Shown: positions 63,271 through 64,000 of the stretch, one piece after another | Layout: each line of letters starts with the position of its first letter | Numbering within the stretch: position 1 is the stretch's first letter | Assembly (NCBI GenBank): GCA_028023455.1 | Contig: JAQFVV010013072.1 | Span: 152,501 to 216,500, forward strand | Direction of reading: 5' to 3' | Length of the DNA: 64,000 bases | DNA from: Epiperipatus broadwayi | Taxonomy: Eukaryota > Onychophora > Udeonychophora > Euonychophora > Peripatidae | The notes under the pieces: generated by a model | What the model saw: only the letters and a program-made list of their open reading frames with translations | The model's database searches: none | What the model was told of the DNA's origin: nothing | Made by a program: the position numbers and the translations under genes

Positions 63271-63396
63271 CAGATATTGCCTTTTAATATTAAATTCAAT
63301 TATTGCTCTTAATATTAAATTATTTTTTATCTACAAGTCATTAAATTAAGAACTACATTTTTTAATTATTATTTGTAAAATAATACACACACACAT

Positions 63397-63427
<31 letters not shown>

Positions 63428-64000
63428 ATTAGTTTCCAACCAGTAAACACCTAAACATTCACAGTAAATATAGCAACCAATATTTCTAACTGCTGTCAAG
63501 GCAACCTTCACACCTTTTAAAAGCAAGAATGGAAATATATATATATATATAAACTGCATCCAATATATGTATTAAATATATAACTAAATAAATTGCAGTA
63601 AACATTAAATAATTAATAAATTTATTTATTACACACAATATATGTAATATAGAAAGCATTCCAATAGCTTCTAACAACCTTGTTAGAACTAATGGTACGC
63701 TACCTACATTACATATCTTCTTGAAACAAATTATGTGATATATGACTTGCTTTTTTGATTATTTATGTATACTACAAACTGAAATTATGTATTTTGTGAT
63801 GTATTGTGTGTACACACAATGTATTATGATTAGCAGAGAACTGACCAACAACATTGATCTAAAAATTAGCAGGAATCAAAGTAGAAAATTAACTAAAAAT
63901 AAAAATTTTAATAGTATGATATTATGGTCACAAAATTTCAGTTTGTAGTTTGTAAAGATATATGTATTTTATATGTGTGTGTTTATCAGGGACAAATATA
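63271..64000. other. AT-rich DNA with CA/TA microsatellites
   Basis: A (CA)n then (TA)n tract lies at 63386-63427 and a shorter (TA)n at 63535-63552. Frames on both strands are low-complexity noise. No gene is seen to the window end. Confidence 0.6.

Overview
The window is very AT-rich, gene-free, repeat-packed eukaryotic DNA. I see no intact host gene, rRNA, canonical tRNA, operon or CRISPR array. The element mix (a GIY-YIG Penelope-like element, RTE-type LINEs, another LINE, a hAT relic, foldback repeats, hammerhead-bearing repeats and many trinucleotide microsatellites) points to an invertebrate animal. A cnidarian such as Hydra or another AT-rich invertebrate would fit, but the species cannot be fixed from the sequence.

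Layout. 0-6.3 kb: a microsatellite, then AT-rich DNA with nothing recognisable. 6.3-7.0 kb: a 0.7 kb palindrome. 7.65-10.65 kb: a nearly complete Penelope-like element (PLE) whose own GIY-YIG end is repeated upstream in inverted orientation, with (AAT)n-type tracts on both sides. 12.5-13.2 kb: tandem plus inverted copies of repeat family A. 18-19.4 kb: degenerate tandem repeats. 21.1-22.6 kb: a decayed hAT transposase on the minus strand. 25.8-26.1 kb: a foldback MITE with a shorter relative at 58.8 kb. 27.3-30.9 kb: a decayed RTE retrotransposon interrupted by a 537-bp family A element with a perfect 14-bp target-site duplication. 31-33.6 kb: inverted and tandem repeats, including tRNA-headed SINE-like units. 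33.7-36.5 kb: two opposed PLE 3' fragments around another family A palindrome, then an RTE 3' end. 37.4-38.5 kb: an RTE fragment and an unrecognised open frame. 40.4 kb: a small palindrome. 49.5-51.5 kb: family A next to a second LINE relic. 52.8-54.1 kb: two adjacent tandem/inverted arrays (families B and C). 56.2-57.5 kb: an unrecognised protein relic on the minus strand. 61.3-63.3 kb: tandem repeats, a reverse RTE 3' end and a 470-bp palindrome.

Main result. Two unrelated non-coding repeat families, A (about 390-430 bp units, also inverted dimers) and B (about 134 bp units), each fold as a type I hammerhead ribozyme: CUGAUGA core, stem II hairpin, GAA, a tiny stem III, a cleavage nucleotide, and a two-part stem I. 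Family C and the 6.3 kb palindrome carry weaker versions. Short tandem hammerhead repeats beside Penelope-like elements are the signature of retrozymes and PLE terminal repeats, so the window looks like a nest of ribozyme-bearing non-autonomous elements with a candidate PLE driver. The folds were found by eye and cleavage is untested.
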